Assembly (NCBI GenBank): GCA_002424815.1
Contig: DILB01000019.1
Coordinates: 28,548-92,547 of the forward strand
Reading direction: 5' to 3'
Length of the DNA stretch: 64,000 bases
From: Caryophanales bacterium UBA5603
Lineage (GTDB): Bacteria > Bacillota_I > Bacilli_A > Izemoplasmatales > Hujiaoplasmataceae
Shown here piece by piece: positions 17,718-26,217 of the stretch (positions within the stretch are counted from its first letter, which is position 1; each line of letters begins with the position of its first letter). Both the position numbers and the translations under genes were made by a program. The notes below the pieces were generated by a model. The model had not been told where the DNA came from and did no database searches. It saw only the letters and a list, made by a program, of their open reading frames with translations.

Positions 17718-19043
17718 TTATCTTGTTTTGGCTTCAGCAATCAATTGCAACGCTTCCGTCACAGCCGCTTGAAATAATGTATCTTCATTGTAATTAGCAT
17801 TTAGCAAAGCAGCTGTTACTCTTGAATAAATAGGGGAATAAGCTTCATGGTAATAAGGAGAACGTTCAGCAACTCTAAAATACTCAACATTACCAAAACC
17901 AGGATGATATTGAAGTGCAGCATATTCAGACGTGGCTCTAGCAATATTGGAAGCAGGAATTTGTCCGGCCGCGGCCCAAATATAACTATGATCTCCCAAA
18001 TATTTCACAAACGTCATGATGGCTGTTTTCTTAGCATCAGAGACCGTTTTTGTCGTTTTTGGAATAACAAAAGTGTGAGAACGAGCGGCTATGTAGTTTG
18101 AATATTCAGCCCCATCCGAATTAAACATATTTGACATCGGAAAAACGCCAAAATTAACGCCGGACTCAATGATGCTATTGAGCATCCATGAACCTTGAAT
18201 ATGGAATAAAGCTTGTCCTGTTTGAAAATAAAATAAATCTTGGTCTACTGACAAGTTCAGGGGCGATATTTTTTCAACGTGAATTAAATTAGCAACGCTT
18301 CTTAAAGCCGTTTTTCCAGCAACACTATCATAAGCGGGATTCAGATCTTGATCTATTTCATCGCCATTGTTTTGATATAAAGCCGTTGTAAAGATCCATT
18401 CTGAGGGCCACACGGAAGAAATAGGTAATCCCCACACTGTTTTACCTTCTAATAATTCACCGGCTTGAACCGTTTTTGCGGCTGCTATTAATTGAGCTCT
18501 CGTCGTTGGAACAGCTAAAGAATATTTATTTAACAACGTTTTATTATAATAGATTCCGACGACATGAATATCTAAAGGAATCCCATATAATTTGTTTTCA
18601 AAGTAAAGTGATTCGACAACATCAGTGATGTAATCGGCGGGATTGATATCTACTTTTGATGTTTCAATGTATGCATCGATGGGAACAATAATACCAGAAT
18701 TGGCATAACTTTGAACTAAGTAGGAATGCATAATAGCAACATCAGGTCCTTTTCCCATCGGAACCAGTAAATTTAAATTCGTGTAATAATCGACTTCATT
18801 GGTATAAGTTTCGGAAACTTCAATGACACCTTGATGCGCAGCGTTGAACTGCGATACTAATTGGCGCATGACGGTTCCATCTGCACCTGTTAATGGGTTC
18901 CAATAACTTAAGGTAATCTTCCCAACCGATTGTGTATCAGTTCCATCAGTTGTCGTGGTCGTTGTTCCCCCATTAAATCGATTACAAGCCGTAAAACTGA
19001 AGGACAAAATTATCATTAACGCAATAAGCAAACTTTTTTTCAT
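17718..19043 (-). CDS. Sugar ABC transporter solute-binding lipoprotein
   Basis: About 441 residues of the extracellular solute-binding protein family 1. MKKSLLIALMIILSFSFTAC is a lipoprotein signal with Cys20, followed by a Thr run as a linker. The body has the usual family marks (LSYWNPLTGADG, KGPDVAIMHSYLV, GKTVWGLPISS, WMLNSIIESG). I start it at 19041-19043, which has CTAGGAGAG in front; an upstream in-frame start at 19121 would bury the signal peptide. It captures an oligosaccharide for the two permeases that follow. Confidence 0.93.
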   Translation of the reverse strand: MKKSLLIALMIILSFSFTACNRFNGGTTTTTTDGTDTQSVGKITLSYWNPLTGADGTVMRQLVSQFNAAHQGVIEVSETYTNEVDYYTNLNLLVPMGKGPDVAIMHSYLVQSYANSGIIVPIDAYIETSKVDINPADYITDVVESLYFENKLYGIPLDIHVVGIYYNKTLLNKYSLAVPTTRAQLIAAAKTVQAGELLEGKTVWGLPISSVWPSEWIFTTALYQNNGDEIDQDLNPAYDSVAGKTALRSVANLIHVEKISPLNLSVDQDLFYFQTGQALFHIQGSWMLNSIIESGVNFGVFPMSNMFNSDGAEYSNYIAARSHTFVIPKTTKTVSDAKKTAIMTFVKYLGDHSYIWAAAGQIPASNIARATSEYAALQYHPGFGNVEYFRVAERSPYYHEAYSPIYSRVTAALLNANYNEDTLFQAAVTEALQLIAEAKTR

Positions 19044-19104
19044 TTTAATCTCTCCTAGGGAAGTGGACCGAAATGCAATCACTTCGGTCCAATCCATTAT
19101 TAAT

Positions 19105-20223
19105 TTAGGTACTAGGTGCAATTGTTAGTCGATTGGAGGGCATCGCGCCAAATACACGGGGCCATCCTGATTCATTCCAAACTAGTTTATCAATCATTAA
19201 ACTTCTTCTTGGCGTGTTACCTAGATTGGCGGGTTCACTCATGTCAAAAGCATGATAAACGAGCCAATAATCGCCATTTTTATCTTGTATGATTGAATTA
19301 TGACCGGGTCCTGCAAAATAAGAGGAACCGATTAATACTTGATACCCGCGGTTACCTGCAAGCATACTCCGCCCTAAATCATCATAATAAACACCGAGAG
19401 GTGTGTCTGAACGTGCCACTTTGACATTATAAGAAGAGTTATGACCGTCGCAACAAGTTCCACTCGATAAAAACAGATAATATAAACCATTTATTTTAAT
19501 GAGATAAGCGGCTTCATAAGTTGATCCATTCCATTGTGTCGATGTATCATAACCTGCTAATCTAACTTTCGTATTAATGGCATTACTTCCATCTTTCAAA
19601 GCCAGACCATCCACGGTTAATTCTAATCCATAGATGCCTCGGAAACTTCCCCAAATCATGTAGACTTTCTCATCATCATCAACAAAAACACTGGGGTCAA
19701 TCGAATTATTTACACCGATGGAATTTGAGTCGAATAATTTTCCATGGTCCGTCCAAGGACCGAGAGGATGCGACGCGGTGGCGACCCCAATGCCAGGATT
19801 GGGATCACCCCACGTTGAAAGCGAGTAATATAGATTGTACGTTTCTCCAATTTTGACGATGTCAGGTGCCCACAATCCTGCATTTGGTGTTCCCCATATC
19901 GGTCGTGTGGCCATGGTGAAAACACTTCCGGCATACTCCCAGTTAACGAGATCTAAAGATCTGAGAATCGGAATGTATTTTGTTGAATACGTGTCTCCCC
20001 ACAATCCATAATCTTGGGTTCCAAAGACATAATAATAGCCATCTGCATCCAAAATAATTGCTGGATCAGCGAGAACCGGTTCGAACACAGGATTTAAGTA
20101 TTCCAGTTGGGTTGTAAGTGATGTCGTCGTGGTGGTCGTTGTGGTTTCTGTATCGTTCACACAGGCTGCGACAGATAGCGATAAAAGCATTATTGATAGC
20201 ACCGAAAATAATCGTCTCATCAT
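19105..20223 (-). CDS. GH43 lipoprotein, probable endo-arabinanase
   Basis: 372 residues. Lipoprotein signal with LSVAAC (Cys21) and a Thr-rich linker, then a five-bladed propeller of glycoside hydrolase family 43: ADPAIILDADGYYYVFGT (catalytic Asp), GLWAPDIVKIGETYNLYYSLST, NSIDPSVFVDDDEKVYMIWGSF (pKa Asp) and STYEAAYLIKINGLYYLFLSSGTCCDG (catalytic Glu). The CC motif and overall order resemble arabinan endo-1,5-alpha-arabinosidases. It would act at the cell surface. No ribosome site is evident; it starts 4 nt after the stop of the CBM lipoprotein and is probably coupled to it. Confidence 0.85.
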   Translation of the reverse strand: MMRRLFSVLSIMLLSLSVAACVNDTETTTTTTTTSLTTQLEYLNPVFEPVLADPAIILDADGYYYVFGTQDYGLWGDTYSTKYIPILRSLDLVNWEYAGSVFTMATRPIWGTPNAGLWAPDIVKIGETYNLYYSLSTWGDPNPGIGVATASHPLGPWTDHGKLFDSNSIGVNNSIDPSVFVDDDEKVYMIWGSFRGIYGLELTVDGLALKDGSNAINTKVRLAGYDTSTQWNGSTYEAAYLIKINGLYYLFLSSGTCCDGHNSSYNVKVARSDTPLGVYYDDLGRSMLAGNRGYQVLIGSSYFAGPGHNSIIQDKNGDYWLVYHAFDMSEPANLGNTPRRSLMIDKLVWNESGWPRVFGAMPSNRLTIAPST

Positions 20224-20227
20224 TGCT

Positions 20228-22231
20228 TTATTCAGCGACGTTTGTTACGTCTGTAATCCGGAAATAATCTACTGTGATAATTTGAGCCAAATCTTTAGCA
20301 GCCGAATCCCCAAACATAATAACAAATTTAGCGTTGGTCGTTGCGGTTTCAGCCGTGATGGTGACAGTATAAGTCAATAATTGATACGTATCTGCTTCAA
20401 GAACAAATTCAGTATTTGCGCCCGTAGCAATACCGGCGTAACCTCTGTTGACATCTTCAATCCAAACACGAATTGTTCTTGCAATCGAACTCTTTAAATA
20501 TACTTCGATTTTATAAGTATGTCCTGCAACAAGTTCAGAACCACTGGATTGATATAATTGATTGTTCCATGGATCATTTCCAACAACTTTTCCTTCAGAT
20601 CCAGCAGCCACAAATGTCACAACGACTTTGCCATCAACGATTTGACCAGAGATATTATCATATTTCCATGGATCATTTGTTGTGTCAAATTCTTCATTGA
20701 AAGCATCGTATTTGTAAACTGTAAACTTGTCAACTGTAACGGTGATATTATTTTCTGTAAAGCCATCGACATTACCGAGTAACAAACCGATTTTTGCATT
20801 GGTATAATCTTTATCTGCCGTAAATTCAACCTCATAAGTCACCCAATCCGTCCCAACTGAAACGGCATCTAAAGCCGGTGCAATCGCTTTAAAGTTATCT
20901 GATGGATCAACGATTTCAACCGTTACTTTACGGGTTGCGGAAGCTTTTAGCGTAATGGTTACAACATATGTTTCGCCAGCACGGAAGGTTGAATTGGCTT
21001 GTTGTAATTGAATGTGCCATCCAGCGGTACTAACGTTTGTGACAAGGATTGAAACGGTACCATCATTATTAGCTGTAAATGTTGCTGCCCCAGTACCATT
21101 TGTTTGATTGACATCTTGTGTCCATCCGGTCAAACCATTGGTGAACAAACCATTAACCGGTTGATATTCGTGGTCTTTCGCTAAAGCGATGTTAACTTTA
21201 CGGTTATAAAAAGAGAAAGAACCATCCGTTAAAGTCACCATATAAGTCACATAATAAGTACTTGGAACTTCTACTTCGCTAGGAATAACGCCCACAACAG
21301 TAATCAATGAAGTAACGTTATTAGAAGCACTATCAAGAGCAGTAACGCCAGTCAAAGGATTAAAAGTGATATCGCCGCTAAAGGCGTTAACATCTTCAAC
21401 ACCGCTGAAAGTCACATTTTGTGCTGCCGTAACAATTTCAACTTTTAAATCATCAATAACAACCACATGATTTCCACTAGCAATGGCATCGGTAGGTAAT
21501 TGGTGTCCTAAATAAACGACCACTTTAATATTGGTATAATCCGCAGCGGCAGTATAATAAATCGTGTAAGTTTTAGTCGTTTCATCGAGTGCCATGGTTT
21601 GGAAACCAGGATTCAACATGGCATATCCACCATTGACATCTTCAAAACCAGCCGATAAAGAATGGCCTTGAGTACTGCTTGCTTTCAAAGAAAGTTTATA
21701 AGTGACACCTTCTTGGAAAATCATGTTTTGTTGATTTAATTGAATTCCCCACCAAGAGTTACCAGAATTTGTAATCGTTACTTGGGCTTTTTCGCCAACA
21801 TAACTTAAAGTAGCGGCACCACCGGGTGTATCTAAATTCCAAGCAAAACCTGAAATTGCGAAATCGCCGTTGGCAACATTATGCGCAATTGTCACGGTGA
21901 AATTCTTTGTTTTTGTTGAAGTGACACCTGTTGAATTTGTAACTGAGTATGTCACAACATATCCACCAGCTAACGATGAAGTAAATCCGTCATCATCACT
22001 CACTGTAATGCTTGCAGTGATATTACCGTCGATGGAGTCCGATGCAGTTACGCCTTCCAAAAGGTTGACAACGTCGCCTCTTACGACGGTTTTATCCGCA
22101 ACGCCACCCCAGGTGATGACACCCACGGGTGCTTGTGTGGTCGTCGTCGTGGTTGTCGTTGTTACTTGCGTACAACCTACAAATGCTAAAAACAAACCCA
22201 TAACTAATGCAAAACTAAATATTTTTTTCAT
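20228..22231 (-). CDS. CBM4/9-like multi-module carbohydrate-binding lipoprotein
   Basis: 667 residues without any catalytic domain. Signal with AFVGC (Cys20) and nine threonines, an Ig-like domain (DUF5011-like, residues ~35-110), then three CBM_4_9-like beta-sandwich modules at roughly 115-270, 355-510 and 515-665, each with an NGxF-W start, WxIQLxQ (SWWGIQLNQQN, GWHIQLQQAN, PWNNQLYQSS) and a FxxGxTYxxxxxxKAS segment; a second Ig-like domain lies between the first two. It should hold polysaccharide at the cell surface for the GH43 enzyme. First gene of the operon, with AAAAGGAGAAAG and an operator-covered promoter. Confidence 0.85.
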   Translation of the reverse strand: MKKIFSFALVMGLFLAFVGCTQVTTTTTTTTTQAPVGVITWGGVADKTVVRGDVVNLLEGVTASDSIDGNITASITVSDDDGFTSSLAGGYVVTYSVTNSTGVTSTKTKNFTVTIAHNVANGDFAISGFAWNLDTPGGAATLSYVGEKAQVTITNSGNSWWGIQLNQQNMIFQEGVTYKLSLKASSTQGHSLSAGFEDVNGGYAMLNPGFQTMALDETTKTYTIYYTAAADYTNIKVVVYLGHQLPTDAIASGNHVVVIDDLKVEIVTAAQNVTFSGVEDVNAFSGDITFNPLTGVTALDSASNNVTSLITVVGVIPSEVEVPSTYYVTYMVTLTDGSFSFYNRKVNIALAKDHEYQPVNGLFTNGLTGWTQDVNQTNGTGAATFTANNDGTVSILVTNVSTAGWHIQLQQANSTFRAGETYVVTITLKASATRKVTVEIVDPSDNFKAIAPALDAVSVGTDWVTYEVEFTADKDYTNAKIGLLLGNVDGFTENNITVTVDKFTVYKYDAFNEEFDTTNDPWKYDNISGQIVDGKVVVTFVAAGSEGKVVGNDPWNNQLYQSSGSELVAGHTYKIEVYLKSSIARTIRVWIEDVNRGYAGIATGANTEFVLEADTYQLLTYTVTITAETATTNAKFVIMFGDSAAKDLAQIITVDYFRITDVTNVAE

Positions 22232-22267
22232 GACTTTCTCCTTTTTTTTATATATATATTTATCCTA

Positions 22268-22304
22268 ATTATAAGGATTCAATATTCTACATTATCGTTA
22301 ATGT
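22268..22304 (-). promoter_or_regulatory. Promoter and LacI operator of the glycan-use operon
   Basis: ACATTATCGTTAATGT at 22289-22304 is identical to the sequence in the lacI-type gene promoter. On the minus strand TATAAT is at plus 22268-22273; the position expected for the -35 falls inside the operator, so binding would block polymerase. Confidence 0.85.
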
Positions 22305-22357
22305 AATTAATTTATCAGGGAACTATTATAAGTTCCCTATCTTGATGAAGAAATCGA

Positions 22358-23350
22358 TTAAGTTGTCTCGCCGTTAATCAAAACAATATCATAATCAATA
22401 AAACGAGTTTCGTGATGTTCAACGGAAGAATCGAGGCGATGTAGCAGCATGGAAATGGTCGTATCGATAATCAAATCTTTATCTGATGCAATGGTGGTGA
22501 GTCGAACCGGTAGAATCAAATCGTTTTGCAAATCATCGAATCCAGCAAGCATGATATCTTGTGGGACATGAAGTCCTTTATCTTTTAAGATAGTGATGGC
22601 TTCTAACGCCATCATATCGTTAAAACAAAAAATAGCATCAACGTGATTATCGAGTAATATTTGCAAGTCTTCTCGAACCGAATTAGACGCAACATAACGG
22701 AAGTTTTCTACTTTTATCGACATATTATAATCTTTTAAACTTTGCTTAAGACCATTGAGTCGGCGTTTCGAACATTCAACCCCTAAAGGCGCACCGAGAT
22801 AGCCGACATTTTTAGCGTTTTTAGAATGAAAGAGTTTGCCAATTTCATATCCCCCTCTAAAGTCATCGGTTGAGACTGAATCAATGGAAAGTTTCGTATT
22901 TTTTCGTCCGACTAAAACAATCGGAATCTGGTTCTTTTCAACGATATTTAAAACTTCATTTGAAGGCTCAAGAAATGTGATAATACCATCTACTTTTCTT
23001 GATACAATGGGTGCTAATGATTCAATTTCAAAACGACCATCCATTCCGGCAAATATCATGGTCGCATATCCAAGAGGATCTAGGCGTTTATGGATCTTAT
23101 CAGCCATAATCATGAAATAAGGATTCATCAAATTATCAAAGATAATTGCAATCGTTCTTGAAGAACCATTGCGTAAGGATGATGCAATAGAATTAGGAAT
23201 ATAACCCATTTCATCGGCCGTACGTTTCACTAACATTTTTGTTTCAAAACCAATATCACTCTTATCACGTAAGGCTCTTGAGACTGTATTGACCGTTAAA
23301 TCGAGACGCATAGCGATATCAATTAAGCGGACGTTTTGGTTTGAACTCAT
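22358..23350 (-). CDS. LacI-family transcription regulator of the glycan-use operon
   Basis: About 330 residues. N-terminal LacI helix-turn-helix (VRLIDIAMRLDLTVNTVSRALRDKSDI, then GYIPNSIASSLR hinge) and a periplasmic-binding-protein-like ligand domain (IAIIFDNLMNPYF ... DAIFCFNDMMALEA ... AGFDDLQNDLILPVRLTTI). I start at the ATG at 23350 with GGAGTGG in front; an upstream start at 23440 lies in the promoter. It should repress the adjacent operon and its own gene until a sugar binds. Confidence 0.93.
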   Translation of the reverse strand: MSSNQNVRLIDIAMRLDLTVNTVSRALRDKSDIGFETKMLVKRTADEMGYIPNSIASSLRNGSSRTIAIIFDNLMNPYFMIMADKIHKRLDPLGYATMIFAGMDGRFEIESLAPIVSRKVDGIITFLEPSNEVLNIVEKNQIPIVLVGRKNTKLSIDSVSTDDFRGGYEIGKLFHSKNAKNVGYLGAPLGVECSKRRLNGLKQSLKDYNMSIKVENFRYVASNSVREDLQILLDNHVDAIFCFNDMMALEAITILKDKGLHVPQDIMLAGFDDLQNDLILPVRLTTIASDKDLIIDTTISMLLHRLDSSVEHHETRFIDYDIVLINGETT

Positions 23351-23386
23351 GCTTCCACTCCATTTCAAGAAAAAATTGTCATAATT

Positions 23387-23402
23387 ATGAAAGCGTTTTA
23401 TA
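23387..23402 (-). promoter_or_regulatory. Catabolite-responsive (cre-like) site
   Basis: Plus strand ATGAAAGCGTTTTATA (minus TATAAAACGCTTTCAT) matches most positions of the CcpA site TGWAARCGYTWNCW. It lies between the lacI-type promoter and its start codon. Confidence 0.5.
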
Positions 23403-23408
23403 TTTTCA

Positions 23409-23437
23409 ATACTATCAAACATTATCGTTAATGTCAA
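23409..23437 (-). promoter_or_regulatory. Promoter and operator of the LacI-family gene
   Basis: Minus strand TTGACA (plus 23432-23437), 17-bp spacer, TAGTAT (plus 23409-23414). The 16-bp palindrome ACATTATCGTTAATGT at 23419-23434 fills the spacer and overlaps the -35, indicating autoregulation. Confidence 0.85.
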
Positions 23438-23529
23438 CACAATTTATCATTATTTATCTAATTTTTGTATTGATGTATTTCATTTCATATTTCCTTAATT
23501 TCATTCTTGAGCGTCGTTGGGCACTTTCC

Positions 23530-23559
23530 TTGACTATAAAGCAAGACTATCGATATAAT
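23530..23559 (+). promoter_or_regulatory. Promoter of the flavin reductase gene
   Basis: TTGACT at 23530-23535, 18-bp spacer, TATAAT at 23554-23559; the gene starts at 23618. Confidence 0.7.
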
Positions 23560-23617
23560 AAGGTCATCATTATTTTATCAATAACCATAAATATAAATAA
23601 TAAAGGAGAAATAAAAT

Positions 23618-24166
23618 ATGTCAAATTCAAAATTGAAAATTGGAATTATTCTTGGAAGTACGCGTGAAGGTCGCGTGAGTCCTCAAGTCGGTCAATGGGT
23701 AAAAACAATCGCTGATCAAAGAAATGATGCGATTTATGAAATCGTTGATATCAAAGAATATCGTTTACCTTTCTTAGGTGAATCAACCGATGTATCCGGT
23801 ATTACCCAATGGACTCAAAAATTAGCTTCCCTCGATGGTTTTGTTTTTATCGTATCCGAATATAATCATTCCATCTCAGCGTCTTTAAAAAATGCTTTAG
23901 ATCTCGCAAAAAAAGAATGGAATAATAAAGGTGCCGGGATTGTCAGTTACGGTTCTGCTTACGGCGCTCGCGCCGCCGAACATTTAAGGGGCATCTTAAA
24001 CGAATTACAAATCGCCGATGTTCGTAACCAAGTTCTACTTTCACTGTTCCTCGACTTTGAAAATTATTCTGTTTTTAAACCGATGCCAATGCATACGCAA
24101 AATCTGAACAACCTATTAGATCAAGTACTTTCTTGGAGTCAAGCACTCAAAACCATCAGATCATAA
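23618..24166 (+). CDS. NAD(P)H-dependent FMN reductase
   Basis: 182 residues of the NADPH-dependent FMN reductase/flavodoxin-like family. The phosphate-binding loop GSTREGRVSPQVGQW and the region VSEYNHSISASLKNALD are typical, as is YGSAYGARAAEHLR. It transfers electrons from NAD(P)H to FMN, quinones or azo compounds. Single gene with AAAGGAG in front and a strong terminator behind. Confidence 0.9.
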   Translation: MSNSKLKIGIILGSTREGRVSPQVGQWVKTIADQRNDAIYEIVDIKEYRLPFLGESTDVSGITQWTQKLASLDGFVFIVSEYNHSISASLKNALDLAKKEWNNKGAGIVSYGSAYGARAAEHLRGILNELQIADVRNQVLLSLFLDFENYSVFKPMPMHTQNLNNLLDQVLSWSQALKTIRS

Positions 24167-24171
24167 AGAAA

Positions 24172-24223
24172 ACACGCTGTACAACGGATTCCTCCATTTC
24201 TGTGACAGCGTGTTTTTTTTTAT
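24172..24223. terminator. Terminator between the flavin reductase and arsC
   Basis: Stem ACACGCTGT (24172-24180) with ACAGCGTGT (24205-24213), then eight T on the plus strand; the minus strand reads TTTTC after the stem. It separates two convergent genes. Confidence 0.85.
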
Positions 24224-24636
24224 TTTATAATGATTTCGCCTTCAATAATACGTTTTTTTAACTTCAATATTTCATTTTCAATGATTTTAGCGGTAGCGAT
24301 GAATGCTTCTTCGGCTTTTCCAGATGGATCATCTAAACCCCAATCTTCACGAAATTGACAGGGAAGATATGGACATTCAACATTGCAGCCCATGGTAATG
24401 ACAATATCGATGGGTGGTAAGGCATCAATCGTTTTTGAATATTGTTTTTCTTCCATATCGATTTGATATAATCGTTTGATAATTCGAACGGCATCTTGAT
24501 TAATTTTCGGTTTCGTCTCGGTTCCTCCACTATAAGCCTCAAATACATCGCTTGCAAAGTGTCTTGTCAAAGCTTCAGCCATTTGACTTCGGCAACTATT
24601 ATGAACACAGATAAATCCAACTTTTATTTTACGCAT
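24220..24636 (-). CDS. arsC: Arsenate reductase, thioredoxin-coupled type
   Basis: 138 residues of the low-molecular-weight phosphatase-like ArsC. The P-loop CVHNSCRSQMAEA gives Cys10, Cys15 and Arg16; Cys84 and Cys88 (TMGCNVECPYLP) are the resolving cysteines, and DPSGKAEEAF carries the general acid region. It reduces arsenate to arsenite for export by the upstream Acr3 pump. Start at 24636 has AGGAGAAATT in front; the first 8 bp overlap the acr3 gene. Confidence 0.94.
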   Translation of the reverse strand: MRKIKVGFICVHNSCRSQMAEALTRHFASDVFEAYSGGTETKPKINQDAVRIIKRLYQIDMEEKQYSKTIDALPPIDIVITMGCNVECPYLPCQFREDWGLDDPSGKAEEAFIATAKIIENEILKLKKRIIEGEIIIK

Positions 24637-25684
24637 GGTCAATTTCTCCTTCAGAAAAATGATTTTTGGTTTTATTTGCAATTTTTACTAAAATAATCAT
24701 CACCGGTACTTCGACTAAAACACCCACAATGGTCGCTAACCAAACACCTGGTTGATCTGGGAATACCGCAAAGGCCACCGCGACGGCTAATTCAAAAAAA
24801 TTAGAGGCGCCTATCATACCTGCGGGAGCCGCCACATCATGAGGTAGTTTCAACCATTTAGCGCCACCATATGCCAAAAAGAAAATTAAAAAGGTTTGTA
24901 AAATCAAAGGAATGGCAATTAAGACAATATGGAAAGGATTTTGAATAATCAAATCACTTTGTAATGAGAATATTAAGATTAATGTCAGTAACAAACCGCT
25001 GATGGTCAACCCACTAAATTTAGGAATAAAATGTTGATTGAAATGATTGAGACCTTTTTGTTTGATATAAATTTTACGTGTTAATGAAGCCATTAAAAGC
25101 GGAATAACGACAAATAAGACCACCGATAAAAATAACGTATCCCAAGGAATGTTAAACCCACCAATTTTTAGTAACACCCCAACGATGGGGACATATAACA
25201 CTAAAATGATCAAATCGTTGGTCGCTACTTGCAATAAGGTATATGCCGGATTTCCTTTTGTTAACGAACTCCAGACAAACACCATCGCTGTACAGGGCGC
25301 TGCCCCTAATAAAACGGCCCCAGCTAAATATTGATCTTGTAATTGAGTGGGAATAATCGCGCCAAAAATGACTCGAAAAAACAACCAAGCAATCGCAAAC
25401 ATCGTAAAAGGTTTTACCACCCAGTTGATAAACCAAGTTAAATATAATCCTTTCGGTTTTTTACCAACATTTTTAATCGATGTAAAATCAATTTTTAACA
25501 TCATCGGATAAATCATTAACCAAATCAGAAACCCAATCGGTAAATTGACATTCGCAATCGTCAAACGATTTAAGAAATCCGGAATGATAGGGATATATAT
25601 GCCGATGATGACTCCTAGTAACATACATAACAAGACAAAGAGTGTCAAATAGGTTTCAAAGAAACTTAATCTTTTTGTTTTCAT
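24629..25684 (-). CDS. acr3: Arsenite efflux transporter, ACR3 family
   Basis: About 351 residues with ten membrane helices. The ACR3 signatures are seen: LIWLMIYPMMLKIDF, AGAVLLGAAPCTAMVFVWS with the essential Cys, and GASNFFELAVAVAFAVF. It exports arsenite using the proton gradient. The second Met (25684) has GGAG at 7 nt and is the better start. First gene of the two-gene ars operon. No ArsR gene lies next to it. Confidence 0.93.
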   Translation of the reverse strand: MKTKRLSFFETYLTLFVLLCMLLGVIIGIYIPIIPDFLNRLTIANVNLPIGFLIWLMIYPMMLKIDFTSIKNVGKKPKGLYLTWFINWVVKPFTMFAIAWLFFRVIFGAIIPTQLQDQYLAGAVLLGAAPCTAMVFVWSSLTKGNPAYTLLQVATNDLIILVLYVPIVGVLLKIGGFNIPWDTLFLSVVLFVVIPLLMASLTRKIYIKQKGLNHFNQHFIPKFSGLTISGLLLTLILIFSLQSDLIIQNPFHIVLIAIPLILQTFLIFFLAYGGAKWLKLPHDVAAPAGMIGASNFFELAVAVAFAVFPDQPGVWLATIVGVLVEVPVMIILVKIANKTKNHFSEGEIDHA

Positions 25685-25696
25685 GTCCATTCTCCA

Positions 25697-25730
25697 ATAG
25701 ATTGATGACTATCTATATTATATCATAGGT
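25697..25730 (-). promoter_or_regulatory. ars operon promoter with inverted repeat
   Basis: Inverted repeat ATAGAT/ATCTAT (25697-25702 and 25711-25716, 8-nt spacer) next to an extended -10 (minus TGATATAAT). The repeat lies at the transcription start, the position of an ArsR/SmtB-type operator. Confidence 0.5.
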
Positions 25731-25805
25731 CATTTCTTCAAGTAAAAAGAACGAATGTAAAATCTTCTTTACAGATTATTTTGCTTTAAAATTATGTCAT
25801 ATATC

Positions 25806-26138
25806 CTAAAAAATGATATAAGTAATCCCATCATTTCCCTTTTTAAAATCCCCATCATTTTGAATTAAATGTCGGTATTGCATGATGACATCATCCAATC
25901 CCATCAATTGATGGAATGCTTCACCGGGAATGAAAGTTTTAATTTCACCCTTGGCCATTTTATGACGCAGAGTTTCATGAAGAGCTTTTTTAATCGCGCC
26001 ACCTTTTCCTGAAGAACCATATCCATGGATGATTTTGATTACTTTTTCGGTTTTTCTTGTCATTTTTAGCACGTTTTCTAAAATTGACATGGCGACACTT
26101 ACCATCGGCATCGACGATTTTATATCAAAAGTTTTCAT
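25806..26138 (-). CDS. Smr-domain protein
   Basis: 110 residues matching the small MutS-related (Smr) domain: a helix with MVSVAMSILENVLKM, then VIKIIHGYGSSGKGGAIKKALHETL, which is the Smr nuclease HGxGxGxG core, and a C-terminal beta strand. Stand-alone Smr proteins can be nicking endonucleases or act on RNA or ribosomes. There is no MutS2 part. Single gene, no clear operon partner; the upstream ars operon runs in the same direction. Confidence 0.75.
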   Translation of the reverse strand: MKTFDIKSSMPMVSVAMSILENVLKMTRKTEKVIKIIHGYGSSGKGGAIKKALHETLRHKMAKGEIKTFIPGEAFHQLMGLDDVIMQYRHLIQNDGDFKKGNDGITYIIF

Positions 26139-26181
26139 CCATCATCACCCGTTCTTATTGTATCATATCGCATAATAAAAA

Positions 26182-26213
26182 AACATCGCTTGCCATAATT
26201 GACAAGCGATGTT
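26182..26213 (-). terminator. Terminator of the antiporter-PII operon
   Basis: Stem AACATCGCTTG (26182-26192) with CAAGCGATGTT (26203-26213); on the minus strand followed by TTTTTTATT. Confidence 0.85.
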
Positions 26214-26217
26214 GACT

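Noticed and set aside
22130..22175. Possible tandem DNA repeat (GTY-type triplets) in lipoprotein genes
   Set aside because: The triplets encode the Thr linker and vary in third base, so I treat it as a protein-level feature, not as a mobile or satellite repeat.
21870..22268. Plus-strand frame of 132 codons with a poly-Val stretch
   Set aside because: It is the antisense shadow of the Thr run and Ig-like domain of the CBM lipoprotein; codon use and lack of a ribosome site speak against it.
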